Assembly: GCF_036884655.1 (NCBI RefSeq)
Contig: NC_088342.1
Coordinates: forward strand, 35,220,001-35,284,000
DNA length: 64,000 nt
Origin: Musa acuminata AAA Group
Taxonomy: Eukaryota; Streptophyta; Magnoliopsida; Zingiberales; Musaceae
Direction: 5' to 3'
Numbering within the stretch: the first letter of the stretch is position 1; each line of letters opens with the position of its first letter. The position numbers and the translations under genes were made by a program. The notes beneath the pieces were generated by a model. That model did no database searches, was not told the DNA's origin, and worked only from the letters and a program-made list of their open reading frames with translations. This document shows positions 45,761 through 56,697 of this stretch, in pieces.

Positions 45761-47643
45761 TGTTGGATCTCGGATTTTGATGATGAAGTCAATTGTCATT
45801 TGTTGTCTAATGTATGTGTTGAGATAAGTGTGCAGGATTAACTACGATGAAAGTAAGACATGCAGCAGGAGTTGCGTCGGAGTCATGACAATGATCACGT
45901 TGGGAGTTCGAGAGCTCGACGGAAGTTCGGACAATCGTCGGAGGTTCTACGGGAACAAATCCGAGAAGTCCAGAAGCTTGCTAAAGGAGCTCGTCGGAAC
46001 TTGCCAAGTGGATCGTCGCAGTCCAGGAGTTTGCCGGAAGTCCGCAGGAGCATCACCGAGGGTTCATCGGATGATCGACGGAAGTTCGCCGGAAACTCGC
46101 CGGAAGAAGCGAGTGACGCACCGAAGCAAGCTGCAGAATATGTCTTAGGAAATAATCGTAGTTAGCACTTTGATTAAGTTAGAAATGGGAGGTGATCCCA
46201 TTAGCTTAATCCTGGGGCAATTGGGCCCCTGAAGAACTCAAATTGGGTCGAATGGTTCAACCCATTCGGACCCAGGCTGCTGTGGGAGGTGCAACCGCCC
46301 CAGCCAAGAGGTGCAACCGCCCAGGGCTCAGTCTCCGAGCGAGACTGGGCGGTGCAACCTCCTCTGTCAGGAGGTAGCACCGCCAGAGCTCAAGTTTCGA
46401 GCTCTACCAGGCGGTGCAACCTCTCCAGTCAGGCGGTGCAACCGCCTAAGCTCGGTCTTCGAGCTCTGGCAGAGAGGTGCAACCGCCCTTGACAGAGGTA
46501 GCACCGCCCAGAGGCTCAGTCTTCGAGCTCTGCCAGGCGGTGCAACCTCTCCAGTCAGGAGGTGCAACCGCTTGATCCCGGAATTCCGAGATTTGATCGT
46601 TTTAAGCTCCAAATTTGAACTGGGTTGGGGCCTATAAATACCCCACCCATTCAGCACTGAAAAGATATAGAACTACACCAAATTCTTGATCTTTTCTATG
46701 ATTCTAAGAGCTCAAATTTGTGTAAAGTCCAAAAGTTCTCCTCTTTCTGTTCTTCAAGTCTTGAGTTGTAAAGAGAGGAGAGAAAGGTTCTGTAAGGATT
46801 GTCTTCTGAGCCCGTTAAAAGGAGTGAAACTGTAAAAGGGCAGTTGGCCTTCGCCTATTGAAGGAAGGCCTCTAGTTGACGTCGGTGACCTCGTCGGTGG
46901 AGGAAGCCAAAAGTGGAGTAGGTCAAGACTGACCGAACCACTCTAAATCTCTGGTTTGCTTTTATTTTGAGCACTTTATCATTACTGCAAACCTCCTACA
47001 TAGCTACTGCTCTCTGCGCTTTTACGAACAAGTTTCTAAGTTCTGATCTTTCCGAATCTGCATTCAGACGTAAATCGGTGTTTTCGTACGATCTTTACAT
47101 TGCAGTTTACATTTACTTTTTGATTCTATTTATAACTGTAAACTGTCTTCTGCGCTTTTACGAACGAGTTTCTTTGCAGTTTACGTTTACGTTTTGATTC
47201 CATTTATAACTGCAAACTGCCTTCTGCGCTTTTACGAACGAGTGTCTAAGTTCAGATCTTTCCGAATATGAGTTTAGATGCAAACTGCGCTTAGACGCAA
47301 TCTGTGCTTAGACGCAAACTGCGCTTAGACGTAAACTGTGCTTAGACGCAATCCGAGCTTAGACGCAAACTGCGCTTAGATGCAAACTGCACTTAGACGC
47401 AATCTGCATTTAGACGCAAACTGCATTTAGACACAAACTGCATTTAGACGCAAACTGTGTAAACTGCGCTTAGACGCAAACTGTGTTTAGACGTAAACGA
47501 CACTTAATCATAAGTAATCTTAGAATCGGCTTTTGCATCAAAATAGTTTTTATCGAACGAACGCAGCTTTCGTTTTTAATCGCTATAAGATTTCCGCTGC
47601 ACTAATTCACCCCCCCCCCCTCTTAGTGCTCTCGATCCTAACA
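45761..47643 (+). repeat. Sire-H 5' LTR
   Basis: 1,883 bp, start TGTTGGATCTCGG, end CCTAACA. Hairpin array 46275-46570, TATA box 46633-46640, a 100-bp-scale direct repeat (CTGCGCTTTTACGAACRAGT at about 47016, 47152, 47226), the 17-bp minisatellite (47264-47500) and a C11 run. Confidence 0.92.
47264..47500 (+). repeat. 17-bp minisatellite in the Sire-H 5' LTR
   Basis: About 13-14 copies of GCTTAGACGCAAACTGC with single-base variants (GCATTTAGAC.., CAATCTG..). The 3' LTR has the same array but fewer copies (54145-54320), which accounts for most of the 84-bp length difference between the two LTRs. Confidence 0.88.
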
Positions 47644-47645
47644 AT

Positions 47646-47657
47646 TGGTATCAGAGC
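47646..47657 (+). other. primer-binding site of Sire-H (tRNA-iMet type)
   Basis: TGGTATCAGAGC two bases after the 5' LTR; identical to that of Sire-1. Confidence 0.92.
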
Positions 47658-47693
47658 ACGGTTAACTCTCAAACGGATTAAAACCCAAGAGAG

Positions 47694-49285
47694 ATGGCTT
47701 ACGCCGGAAACCAAGAGGGTCATTCCATTACACGTCCACCAATGTTTAATGGGACGGACTACACCTATTGGAAGACCCGAATGAGGATCTTTCTTGTTTC
47801 TATGGACGTTGAACTCTGGAATCTTGTCGAGAATGGTTTTTCAAAGTCTTCTCTTCCAATGATCGATTGGAACGATTCGGAGAAGAAGGCTTTCGCTCTT
47901 AATGCAAAGGCTATGAATGCCTTATTTTGCGCACTTGATAAAAACGAGTTTAATCGTGTTTCGATTTGTGAAACTGCATTTGATATTTGGCACACACTCG
48001 AAGTGACTCATGAAGGCACAAGTAGAGTGAAAGAGTCAAAAATCAATCTTTTGTTACACTCTTTCGAACTTTTTCGGATGAAACCGAGTGAGACTATTGG
48101 CGACATGTTTACCCGTTTCACGGATGTTGTCAACGGTCTAAAAGGACTCGGAAAAAGTTTTTTGGATTTTGAGCTCGTAAATAAGATTCTAAGATCCCTT
48201 CCTAAGAGTTAGGATCCTAAAGTCACTGCTATTTAAGAGGCAAAAGATCTAAACAACTTCCCTCTTGAAGAACTAATTGGGTCATTAATGACCTACGAGA
48301 TGACTTGCAAAGCTCATGAAGAGCAAGAAAACATCCTTCCAAAGAACAGGAAGGATATGGTACTTAGAACTTTGGAAGATCACTTGAAAGAAAACTCAAG
48401 TGATGAGGACTGTGATGATGACTTGGCACTTCTAACAAGAAAATTTAAAAAATTCATTAAAAGAAACAAGTTTAAGAATGACACTAAAAGTAAACTTGAA
48501 CCCAAGAAAGACCAAGTTATTTGCTATGAGTGCAAAAAGCCGGGACACTACAAGAGTGATTGTCCCCAAGCCAAAAAGAGAACAACAAAAAAGAAGGCGC
48601 TCAAAGCAACATGGGATGATTCGAGCGCGTTTGAAGAAAAGGAGTCCAACACCGAGCAAGTTGCTCATTACGCCTTAATGGCCATCGGAGAGGAGGTAAC
48701 GAATTTATTAGATGCTGATTTATCTTTCGATGAATTATTAAATGCCTTCCATGACGACTTATTTGATGAATGCAAGATTATCAATAGAAAATACAAATTG
48801 TTGAAAAAGGAGCATGATAGTCTTACTTGTGATTTTGATAAGTTAAAAATTGAATATCATGATAGTTTAAATTCATGTATCAAATGTCATGATCTAGAAA
48901 CTCTCCAAAAAGAAAACCTGCTACTGAAGGACATCTTGAAGAAATTCGAGGTTGGTAGCAAGTCATTGAACATGATCCTTGCAAACAAGGGTCACGTTCC
49001 AAAAAGAAGTGGAATTGGATTTGTGAGAAGTCCTCACCTAAATCCAACCACCTTTATAAAAGGCCCCATCTTACATGTTCAACACCAAGCAAAATGTAAC
49101 TTTTGTTGCAAAATTGGACACAAGACGCATTATTGTCCATTCAAGAAAATTAGTCCAAACAAATTGATTTGGGTTGTAAAGGAACCATGATAAACTCTAT
49201 GCAACATGATAAACAATGTAGATCTATCTTTGAGGCACCCAAAAGCAAATGGGTACCTAAAAATCATCCTTTCTTGTAGAAACCC
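47694..49285 (+). pseudogene. Sire-H gag
   Basis: ATG at 47694 in the same context as Sire-1. The capsid region is close to Sire-1 gag but stops at 48210 (TAG where Sire-1 has Trp) and again at about 48232 (TAA where Sire-1 has Gln). It reopens at 48288-49190 with the first zinc knuckle complete (CYECKKPGHYKSDCP), the coiled-coil, and the second knuckle CNFCCKIGHKTHYC. A one-base loss near 49172 shifts the frame before the end. The conserved TTCTTGTAGAAA terminator follows at about 49272. Confidence 0.88.
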
Positions 49286-49304
49286 ACACCATCGCAAGCT
49301 AGGA

Positions 49305-49431
49305 GCAAGAGATGGTACCTTGATAGTGGATGCTCAAGGCATATGACCGGAGATCCATCTCAATTCTCTAAGCTCACTAGCAAAGACGAAGGCTATGTCA
49401 CCTTCGGAAACAACAACAAAGGTAAAATCAC
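49305..49431 (+). pseudogene. Sire-H truncated protease
   Basis: WYLDSGCSRHMTGDPSQFSKL and GYVTFGNNNKGKI are kept, then similarity to Sire-1 stops abruptly at about 49431. The catalytic DSG is present but the C-terminal half of the protease is gone. Confidence 0.85.
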
Positions 49432-50162
49432 AAATGCGACCTAGATACAATCCTATTTAACTTTTCAAGAATTAGAAACGTATTATTCCCAAATTCACAT
49501 ATCCTTGGATTTTCGAACCCATCAATTTTATCCTTTCATAACCTTCTAATTTAACTCGTATCTTGAAATGACTAACTCTGTCATGAACTTGCAAGACTTA
49601 TCAACTTGAAGAAACTATCAGAAACATGTGTACGACATTGAGAATGTGCACATTAAAAATCTACCTTGATCGTGCCAACGTCCTTGTCTTAAAATGAAAA
49701 TTCTTACGTAATTACGTAAGTAAAGTTGATTACTGGGAATGAAAACTCTCCTCAAGACAGAAAAATTCTCAGATCAGAACAAGTGTTCACTAGGCGGTGG
49801 CACCGCCCCAGCTGGAGGTAGCACCTCCAGCTGTCACGTGTTGCAAGCGGTTGCACCGCTCCAACCAGAGGTGCAACCGCCCGCAACTCTACCCCTTTAT
49901 AACTCAAGCTAGGGCCGGCGGTGAAACCGACCCCAACTCATTTCCTTCCCTCCTCTACTCTCCTAAGCCTCCTCCATCCCCATTTCCCCCATCTTAGCAT
50001 CCCAAATACTCTTCATTTCGAAGCAAAGCATCAACATTCCTTCCCTCTCTTGAAGATCCCTCTCTTGAAGATCTCATTAAGGTACTCTCTAAGAAGCCCT
50101 TAAACTCTGTTTCTTGATTCATTTACTTTTGCTCATCACTATTATTCTAAACAGCAGTAGTT
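49432..50162 (+). promoter_or_regulatory. upstream part of the cargo: promoter-like segment and leader
   Basis: Not related to Sire-1 at this position. 49432-49780 is AT-rich with no coding signature. 49790-49885 has GGCGGTGGCACCGCC, GGTGCAACCGCC and AGCTGGAGG..CCTCCAGCT hairpins like those upstream of the Sirevirus TATA boxes. A TTTATAA at 49896-49902 and a CT-rich leader (49925-50090) follow. AAG/GTACTC at 50081 and AACAGCAG at 50157 could bound a 76-nt intron ending just before the ATG. Promoter and intron are inferences. Confidence 0.5.
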
Positions 50163-51272
50163 ATGGGATCTAGAAGATCCTCAAGGGACAAAGGAAAGAG
50201 GAGATTAGTAGAAGACTTTGATTCCACCCTTTTCGATTCAAAATACCATGCTGAAAAATTTTCCTCTTTTGAACTTAGGAATGTCAACAAGGGAAAATAC
50301 GTAGATTTAAGTGAGCTAAGAGACTTAGAGACAATCCAGTGGTTTGCAAACTTAGATCTACTCCCTATCTTACAAATTAATGAACTCATCTATCCAAGAC
50401 TAGTAAGATTATTTTACAACAACATACTAGTAGATGAAGAAGAAAGGATGTCCACCTATCTCTTAGGACAACATATTTCAATTACGGATAGATTCATTTG
50501 CGACATGATAGGCATTCCCATGAAAAGTAGAGGACTTTACTTTAGAGGATCATGGGATGATGAAAATGTTGGAACAACATACGTTGAAGCCCTACAAACA
50601 ATTTTTGCCAATCCGAACTTAGAATTTGTTCCTAAAAGTTGTGAACATTTACTGCCTCTAAACACTAAGGTACTTCATCACATCCTAACTAGCATCATTC
50701 TTCCTAAACAATATCATCATGATAAAGTAAGCCAATTAGAATTAGGAACTATGTATATGATCATGAAAGGAAATGACATCTGTCTTGGTTATCTTATCCA
50801 ACAAAACATGTTGGAACTATCTAAGAAAGACATGATGCTCCCATATGGTGGTATAATAACTAGAATAATGAAAGCCTATGATATTCTAATACCACCGGAA
50901 GAAGAAGTAATAAAAGTAGATAGATTCAGCATAATTAATAAAAATCTACTTCACCGATTAAGATGTTTTTATAGAAACGGTAACTGGGTTAGAATGCCAA
51001 GAAGAACTGATCCCCCTCAACCTGAACCAGAACCGGAAACACCAGTCTTTAGGGGTACCCAATCTCCTCCGATCTCTCCCTTTGAGGAAACACATCCGTT
51101 TGAGCAAACTCACACATCATCTGTCGAAGATATTGGGATTCGGATGGACCGATTCGAACAAAGACAAGAACGGCTTGAACTTCGACAAGATCAAATCCTA
51201 ACTGAGCTGCAGCAAATTCATCGACAATTTGACTCTTTATTTAGGCACTTTAACCTTCCACCTCATGAATGA
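50163..51272 (+). CDS. cargo ORF inside Sire-H, 369 codons, resembles plant transposon-associated proteins
   Basis: Unbroken from ATG (GTAGTTATGGG) to TGA. Residues 1-20 are basic (RRSSRDKGKRR). Residues about 55-250 form a mostly helical globular part with LETIQWFANLDLLPILQ, NELIYPRLVRLFYNN, and an ISITDRFICDMIGIP segment. Residues 280-320 are Pro/Glu-rich (PPQPEPEPETP). Residues 320-365 form a predicted coiled-coil of Gln/Arg/Glu heptads (MDRFEQRQERLELRQDQIL). This layout (YP.LV..FY, then a short .IG.. loop, acidic Pro linker, C-terminal coil) recalls the 'putative plant transposon protein' domain found in many plant repeat-associated ORFs. I recognise no catalytic motif, zinc finger or signal peptide. 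Function unknown. The frame is clean although gag in the same element is broken, which suggests either selection or late capture. Confidence 0.8.
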   Translation: MGSRRSSRDKGKRRLVEDFDSTLFDSKYHAEKFSSFELRNVNKGKYVDLSELRDLETIQWFANLDLLPILQINELIYPRLVRLFYNNILVDEEERMSTYLLGQHISITDRFICDMIGIPMKSRGLYFRGSWDDENVGTTYVEALQTIFANPNLEFVPKSCEHLLPLNTKVLHHILTSIILPKQYHHDKVSQLELGTMYMIMKGNDICLGYLIQQNMLELSKKDMMLPYGGIITRIMKAYDILIPPEEEVIKVDRFSIINKNLLHRLRCFYRNGNWVRMPRRTDPPQPEPEPETPVFRGTQSPPISPFEETHPFEQTHTSSVEDIGIRMDRFEQRQERLELRQDQILTELQQIHRQFDSLFRHFNLPPHE

Positions 51273-51572
51273 GCTTGTATGAACACAATCATCCGTTGTT
51301 GTTAGAAACTCCTCATGGACTTTGTCTTTGATATGGCATGTTGAAAACTCCTTATGTTACTCATCATGAAGGACTTTGTCTTTGATATGGTTACCTGATA
51401 TGTTGTAAACTCCATATGTTACTATTTACCTTGATCTGTAAGCATATGCAAAGTTACAAACATCTCTTGTTGTTTATCTCGGATTTTACATTGAAACTAA
51501 ATGTTTTGAAAACCTTATGCCTTGATAAATATAAAGTGACATACCAATGTAGTTGATAAGTCAGCAATATGA
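51273..51572 (+). other. downstream part of the cargo
   Basis: AT-rich sequence after the ORF with a short direct repeat (GGACTTTGTCTTTGATATGG at about 51317 and 51372; ACTCC(T/A)TATGTTACT twice). It probably carries the 3' untranslated region. No coding signature. Confidence 0.5.
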
Positions 51573-51682
51573 CATTGATATGAAACATCAACTAGCTGAT
51601 ATCTTTATAAAACCTCTAAGTGAAGAATAATTTGATTTCATAAGAAGAGAATTAGGAATGTTGATGTGTCCGAATACTTAAA
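51573..51682 (+). pseudogene. Sire-H remnant of the pol C-terminus
   Basis: MKHQLADIFIKPLSEE, a stop, FDFIRRELGMLMCPNT, matching the last 35 codons of Sire-1 pol. It shows that the cargo replaced pol from mid-protease to the end of RNase H rather than being inserted beside it. Confidence 0.9.
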
Positions 51683-52641
51683 CTAGTTAAAATTATTTTT
51701 CGGACGTTATTGATTACTATTACATGCCTTGGTATCACTTGATCAAATAACATGTTGGAAATTATGTGACAAATGTTTTTGAAAATCAGTAGCTTACTCA
51801 TATCCGAATGCATGTAAGAAGTTCATCTTATTTTCGGTTTGAATGCTAAAAATAGGATTTTCCTGTACACTCTTATGAAAACTTTTTGAAAAATGAGTTT
51901 TCTCCTTCAAGCAACGAACTATAACATAACATGGAGAAGAGATATTCAAAGTATTATATGTGTCATGCCTTCCTTTATGTGCTTGATAACCTGCTGGAAT
52001 CACATCTACCATGCTTTTTGATAATGCTACCATGCTTTTTGTTGATGACAAAGGGGGAGAAAAATATGAATTGATATGGTTGCTATTACTGATATTATGA
52101 CTAGGCCATACCTACTATCACTGATGCTATGGTTGCTATCACTGATGCTATGATTAGGCCATACCTGCTATCACTGATAATGATATGGTTGCTATTACTG
52201 ATGTTGATATGGTTGCTATCACTGATGCTATGATTAGGCCATACTTGCATCACCAAGAAATATATGATTGCCATATGCCCTGTATCAAGATATCAAACAA
52301 AAATTTGCATCATACGAACTGATATCTTACCATGTGATGCAATGCTACACTTGCTAAAATATTCGAAATGTGTACATCATGTAATGATATCAAAATCTTG
52401 CTTCACAGCTTTACATGTCGATATCTTACAATATGATGAATTGCTACAATAACCATCATTCAAACTTGTTATATTTGAAAATGTATGTCAAGCCTTGACA
52501 TCATCTTCAAAGAGATACATTATGATAGGAATCATGATGGGAATATGTCTCTTGAATTTATAAAGTTTTTAAATTCAAGAAGTATGGCATATAGAAAGGG
52601 GGAGTTAAGGTTAACTCCATTATCAATTGATTGTCATCATC
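51683..52641 (+). other. Sire-H 3' non-coding region
   Basis: Matches 36943-38057 of Sire-1, with GTTGATGACAAAGGGGGAGA at about 52039-52058. A local expansion of GCTATYACTGATGCTATGRTT repeats lies at 52080-52240. Confidence 0.75.
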
Positions 52642-52655
52642 AAAAAGGGGGAGAT
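52642..52655 (+). other. terminal polypurine tract of Sire-H
   Basis: AAAAAGGGGGAGAT directly before the 3' LTR; uninterrupted purines apart from the final T. Confidence 0.88.
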
Positions 52656-54454
52656 TGTTGAATCTCGGATTTTGATAATGAAGTCAATTGTCATTTGTTG
52701 TCTAATGTATGTGTTGAGATAAGTGTGCAGGATTAACTACGATGAAAGTAAGACAAGCAGCAGGAGTTGCGCCGGAGTCATGACAATGATCACGTTGGGA
52801 GTTCGAGAGCTCGACGGAAGTTCGGACAGTCGTCGGAGGTTCTGCGGGAACAAATCCGAGAAGTCCAGAAGCTTGCCAAAGGAGCTCGTCGGAACTTGCC
52901 AAGTGGATCGTCGTAGTCCAGGAGTTTGCTGGAAGTCCGCAGGAGCATCACCGAGGGTTCATCGGATGATCGACGGAAGTTCGCCGGAAACTCGCCGGAA
53001 GAAGCGAGTGACGCACCGAAGCAAGCTGCAGAATATGTCTTAGGAAATAATCATAGTTAGCACTTTGATTAAGTTAGAAATGGGAGGTGATCCCATTAGC
53101 TTAATCCTGGGGCAATTGGGCCCCTGAAGAACTCAAATTGGGTCGAATGGTTCAACCCATTCGGACCCAGGTTGCTGTGGGAGGTGCAACCGCCCCAGCC
53201 AAGAGGTGCAACCGCCCAGGGCTCAGTCTCCGAGCGAGACTGGGCGGTGCTACCTCCTAACAGAGCTCAAGTTTCGAGCTCTGCCAAGCGGTGCAACCTC
53301 TCCAGTCAGGCGGTGCAACCGCCTGAGCTCGGTGTTCGAGCTCTGGCAGAGAGGTGCAACCGCCCCTGACAGAGGTAGCACCGCCCAGAGGCTCAGTCTT
53401 CGAGCTCTGCCAGGCGGTGCAACCTCTCCAGTCAGGAGGTGCAACCGCCTGATCCCGGAATTCCGGGATTTGATCGTTTTGAGCTCCAAATTTGAACTGG
53501 GTTGGGGCCTATAAATACCCCACCCATTCAGCACTGAAAAGATACAGAACTACACCGAATTCTTGATCTTTTCTGTGATTCTAAGAGCTCAAATTTGTGT
53601 AAAGTCCAAAAGTTCTCCTCTTTCTGTTCTTCAAGTCTTGAGTTGTAAAGAGAGGAGAGAAAGGTTCTGTAAGGGTTGTCTCCTAAGCCCGTCAAAAGGA
53701 GTGAAACTGTAAAAGGGCAGTTGGCCTTCGCCTATTGAAGGAAGGCCTCTAGTTGACGTCGATGACCTCGTCGGTGGAGGAAGCCAAAAGTGGAGTAGGT
53801 CAAGACTGACCGAACCACTCTAAATCTCTGGTTTGCTTTTATTTTGAGCACTTTATCATTACTGCAAACCTCCTACATAGCTACTGCTCTCTGCGCTTTT
53901 ACGAACAAGTTTCTAAGTTCTGATCTTTCCGAATCTGCATTCAGACGTAAATCGGTGTTTTCGTACGATCTTTACATTGCAGTTTACATTTACTTTTTGA
54001 TTCTATTTATAACTGCAAACTGTCTTCTGCGCTTTTACGAACGAGTTTCTTTGCAGTTTACGTTTACGTTTTGATTCCATTTATAACTGCAAACTGCCTT
54101 CTGCGCTTTTACGAACGAGTGTCTAAGTTCAGATCTTTCCGAATCTGAGTTTAGACGCAAACTGCGCTTAGACGCAATCCGAGCTTAGACGCAAACTGCG
54201 CTTAGATGCAAACTGCACTTAGACGCAATCTGCATTTAGACGCAAACTGCATTTAGACGCAAACTGCGTAAACTGCGCTTAGACGCAAACTATGTTTAGA
54301 CGTAAACTGCACTTAATCATAAGTAATCTTAGAATCGTCTTTTGTATCAAAATAGTTTTTATCGAACGAACGCAGCTTTCGTTTTTAATCGCTGTAAGAT
54401 TTCCGCTGCACTAATTCACCCCCCCCCCCCCTCTTAGTGCTCTCGATCCTAACA
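52656..54454 (+). repeat. Sire-H 3' LTR
   Basis: 1,799 bp, start TGTTGAATCTCGG, end CCTAACA. TATA box at 53510-53517, hairpin array 53175-53455 (one unit fewer than the 5' LTR), 17-bp minisatellite 54145-54320, and a C13 run. Confidence 0.92.
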
Positions 54455-55429
54455 CTATATCCACTTCCGATTCCTCCTCCGTCGAGATCACCAGCATCCA
54501 CTAATGGTCTTCCTTCAATAGGCGAAGACCAACCACCTCTTTACAATGCTTTCTCCTTTTTATGGGTTTAGGAGTTAACCCTTATAGCCCTCACACCTCT
54601 CTTGAATGATTAGAAATCTAAGGAGAGGGAGGAGGAGGACTCTTCTCACGTTTACAACACTTTTAATACCCTAACACTTAATTTTTTAACACTTTGATTG
54701 CACTTTTATTACGCTTTCATGCAGAAAAGGGTGTGTATTTATAGGCCCCAATAGCTTTAGAATTGGAGCCAAAAAATATCATATCCCCGAATTTCGGGAT
54801 ACTAGCGATATCACCGCCATTATTGGGTGGTACTACCGCCTACAGACTGACACTGAGCAGTACCACCACTGGCAGCATTAACTGCCGGTGGTACCACCGC
54901 CCAGACCATCTAGGAGACTGGGTCATCAGGCGGTGCCACTGCCGGCCGTGACTTCAGGTGCTGAATGTTCAACTGGCACAGTTCAGCCCTGTTAAGGGCC
55001 CAATTGGCCTCTAAGTTAGTGGGATTATCTCCTAATCTTAACTTAATTTAAGCTCTAACTATGATAATTGAAGACATTAACTAAGCAATTTTTGTTCGGC
55101 ATGTCAATTGTTCTCTCGACGAACTTTCGATGAACATCTTGGTGAACTTCAAAAGAACTCCCGACGAACTCTTAGCGGACTCCCGACGAACTCTTGGCGA
55201 TCTTCTGATGAATTCTCAACGAGCTCCTGGTGAACTCTCGATGAGCATCCGGCAAACTTTCGGCACATCATCCGAATCTTCGATGTATCATCCGATCTTT
55301 GACTCCAGCCCAACACTTGCTTTATGCCTTCATTGCTATCATAATTAATCCTACAACACTTATCTCAACCTATAGATTAGATCAAACATTTTACCAATTA
55401 ATTTCATCATCAAAATCTGAGATTCAACA

Positions 55430-55434
55430 TCATA
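55430..55434. repeat. target-site duplication of LTR-F, right copy (TCATA)
   Basis: Perfect copy of 43885-43889. The text after it (TAGATAGGGGGAGTTTAG.. TGAGGAGAT) is the terminal internal sequence of Sire-D. Confidence 0.85.
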
Positions 55435-55499
55435 TAGATAGGGGGAGTTTAGTTAAAACTTCATCATCAATTGATTGTCATCATAAAAAATGAGGAGAT

Positions 55500-56649
55500 T
55501 GTTGAATCTCAAATTTTGATGATGAAATCAACTGATGAATTTATAATCTAATGAGCGTTTGAGTAACGTGGAACTAACTTCGATCATGGAAAGATAAATT
55601 GACTGAAGCAAGAGAATCAGATGTTGGGCTGAAGAGCATCATGTCAGAAGATTGAATGTCAAACCAGAGGATTGGTCAACATGCCAGAAGATAGACTTCA
55701 TGCCATGAGTTCAGTCATCGGGCTAGAAGGATCGGACATTGCGCCAAGATGATCTGATGTTGTGAGAGGTCAACTTACCGATGGATTAGGTAATACACCA
55801 AAGGAGAGGACAATGCGCTAAGGTTTAGATAAAGCATTGGATAAACCAATGGCATGCCGAACAATATAGGATTCATGTTTGTAATAAGTTGTCTTGATCG
55901 AAATAGTTTAGGGTTTAATTGAGTTAGTTTTGGTGTAATCATACTAACTTGATTAGGGGCTCATTGGGCCTGAATCAAGGCTAAATTAGGCTTATTGGAA
56001 GGCTCATTCAGTGACCTATAATTGTGTCAAGTGGTGGTATCGCCAGTACATAAGGTGGCAGGTGGTGGTACCACCCAATGCAGGTGATGGTACCGCCAAT
56101 ACCCCGAAAATTAAGAGATTTAAATTTTTGACTCTATTTCTGAAGTCATTTAAGGCCTATAAATATCCTACTCATTCTTTCTTGGGATAGCAAGAAAAAG
56201 AGTAGAAAGAGAAAAAAAAATTCTTGAGGATAAAAGTGTTGTAATCTTTCTTGAATTGTTGAGTCTCTTCCTCCTAGAGTTAGGGGGGGAGTGAGGTCTT
56301 TTGTAAAAGAGAGGTATGAAGATTCTCTCTTGAGCCTATGAAAAGAGAAAGAGTTATAATAAGGCTAGTTGATCTTCGCCTGTTGAAAAAAAGATCGATG
56401 GTGAAAGTAGGTGATTTCCAGTGAAGAGGAATCAGGAGTAGACATAGGTCGAGACAACCGAACCACTATAAATCGGTTTACATTTCCTTTGTGTTTTTTA
56501 TTCTTATTACTTATTGATTTAGTTGCTTATTACTTTTACTCATATTCCAAGTTAAACGTATTTCCATATGAGTTTGATCGAAAGAACGAATTTTCAAATC
56601 GTAATTTTTTGAAACCTCCCCCCCTCTTAGTGCCTTTATGGTCCTAACA
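55500..56649 (+). repeat. Sire-D 3' LTR
   Basis: 1,150 bp, start TGTTGAATCTCAA, end CCTAACA. Similar to the combined 30326-30520 plus 39819-40905, with GGTGGTACCACC-type hairpins (56030-56100), TATA box 56158-56165 and a C7 run. Confidence 0.85.
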
Positions 56650-56697
56650 TCATATGTCATCACTCATATGATTCGCTTGTAGGGTACCTATAACTAG
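56650..56697 (-). repeat. LTR end scrap of the Copia-C family
   Basis: Reads CATATGTCATCACTCATATGATTCGCTTG..GGTACCTATAACTAGCA, a diverged match to the outer 48 bp of the Copia-C LTR (CACGTGCCATCACTCACGTG..GACTAGCA). It directly borders the Sire-D 3' LTR. Confidence 0.7.

Larger units (their letters stand above)
45761..54454 (+). mobile_element. Sire-H, Sirevirus with pol replaced by a cargo ORF
   Basis: 8,694 bp between TTATA (45756-45760) and CTATA (54455-54459), inside LTR-F. 5' LTR 45761-47643, 3' LTR 52656-54454, intact primer site and polypurine tract. Gag is present with two nonsense codons and a frameshift. Protease stops at about 49430. Then about 2.1 kb of unrelated sequence with one long ORF follows before the last 30 codons or so of pol return at about 51573. 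It is non-autonomous but has every cis signal needed for mobilisation by a related element. Confidence 0.9.
43890..55429 (-). mobile_element. LTR-F, antisense Sirevirus solo LTR split by G and Sire-H
   Basis: Minus-strand LTR whose plus-strand text starts TGTTAGGA (complement of ..TCCTAACA) and ends GAGATTCAACA at 55429. Its own pieces are 43890-44076, 45693-45760 and 54460-55429, about 1.2 kb in total. No internal domain of matching orientation is attached and the target duplication is perfect, so it is a solo LTR. A run of 25 G lies at 43917-43941. The minus-strand TATA box is at 54736-54743 and hairpins at about 54800-54940. Confidence 0.82.
30326..56649 (+). mobile_element. Sire-D, old Sirevirus-type Copia carrying nested insertions
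   Basis: Parts in order: 5' LTR in two pieces (30326-30520 and 39819-40905), decayed gag to pre-integrase (about 40920-42790), an AT-rich non-coding stretch (to 43884), a last internal piece (55435-55499) and a 3' LTR (55500-56649). Sire-1 interrupts the 5' LTR. Solo LTR F, with G and Sire-H inside it, interrupts the 3' internal end. Own length is about 5.5 kb within a 26.3-kb span. No integrase core, RT or RNase H was found. Confidence 0.8.
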
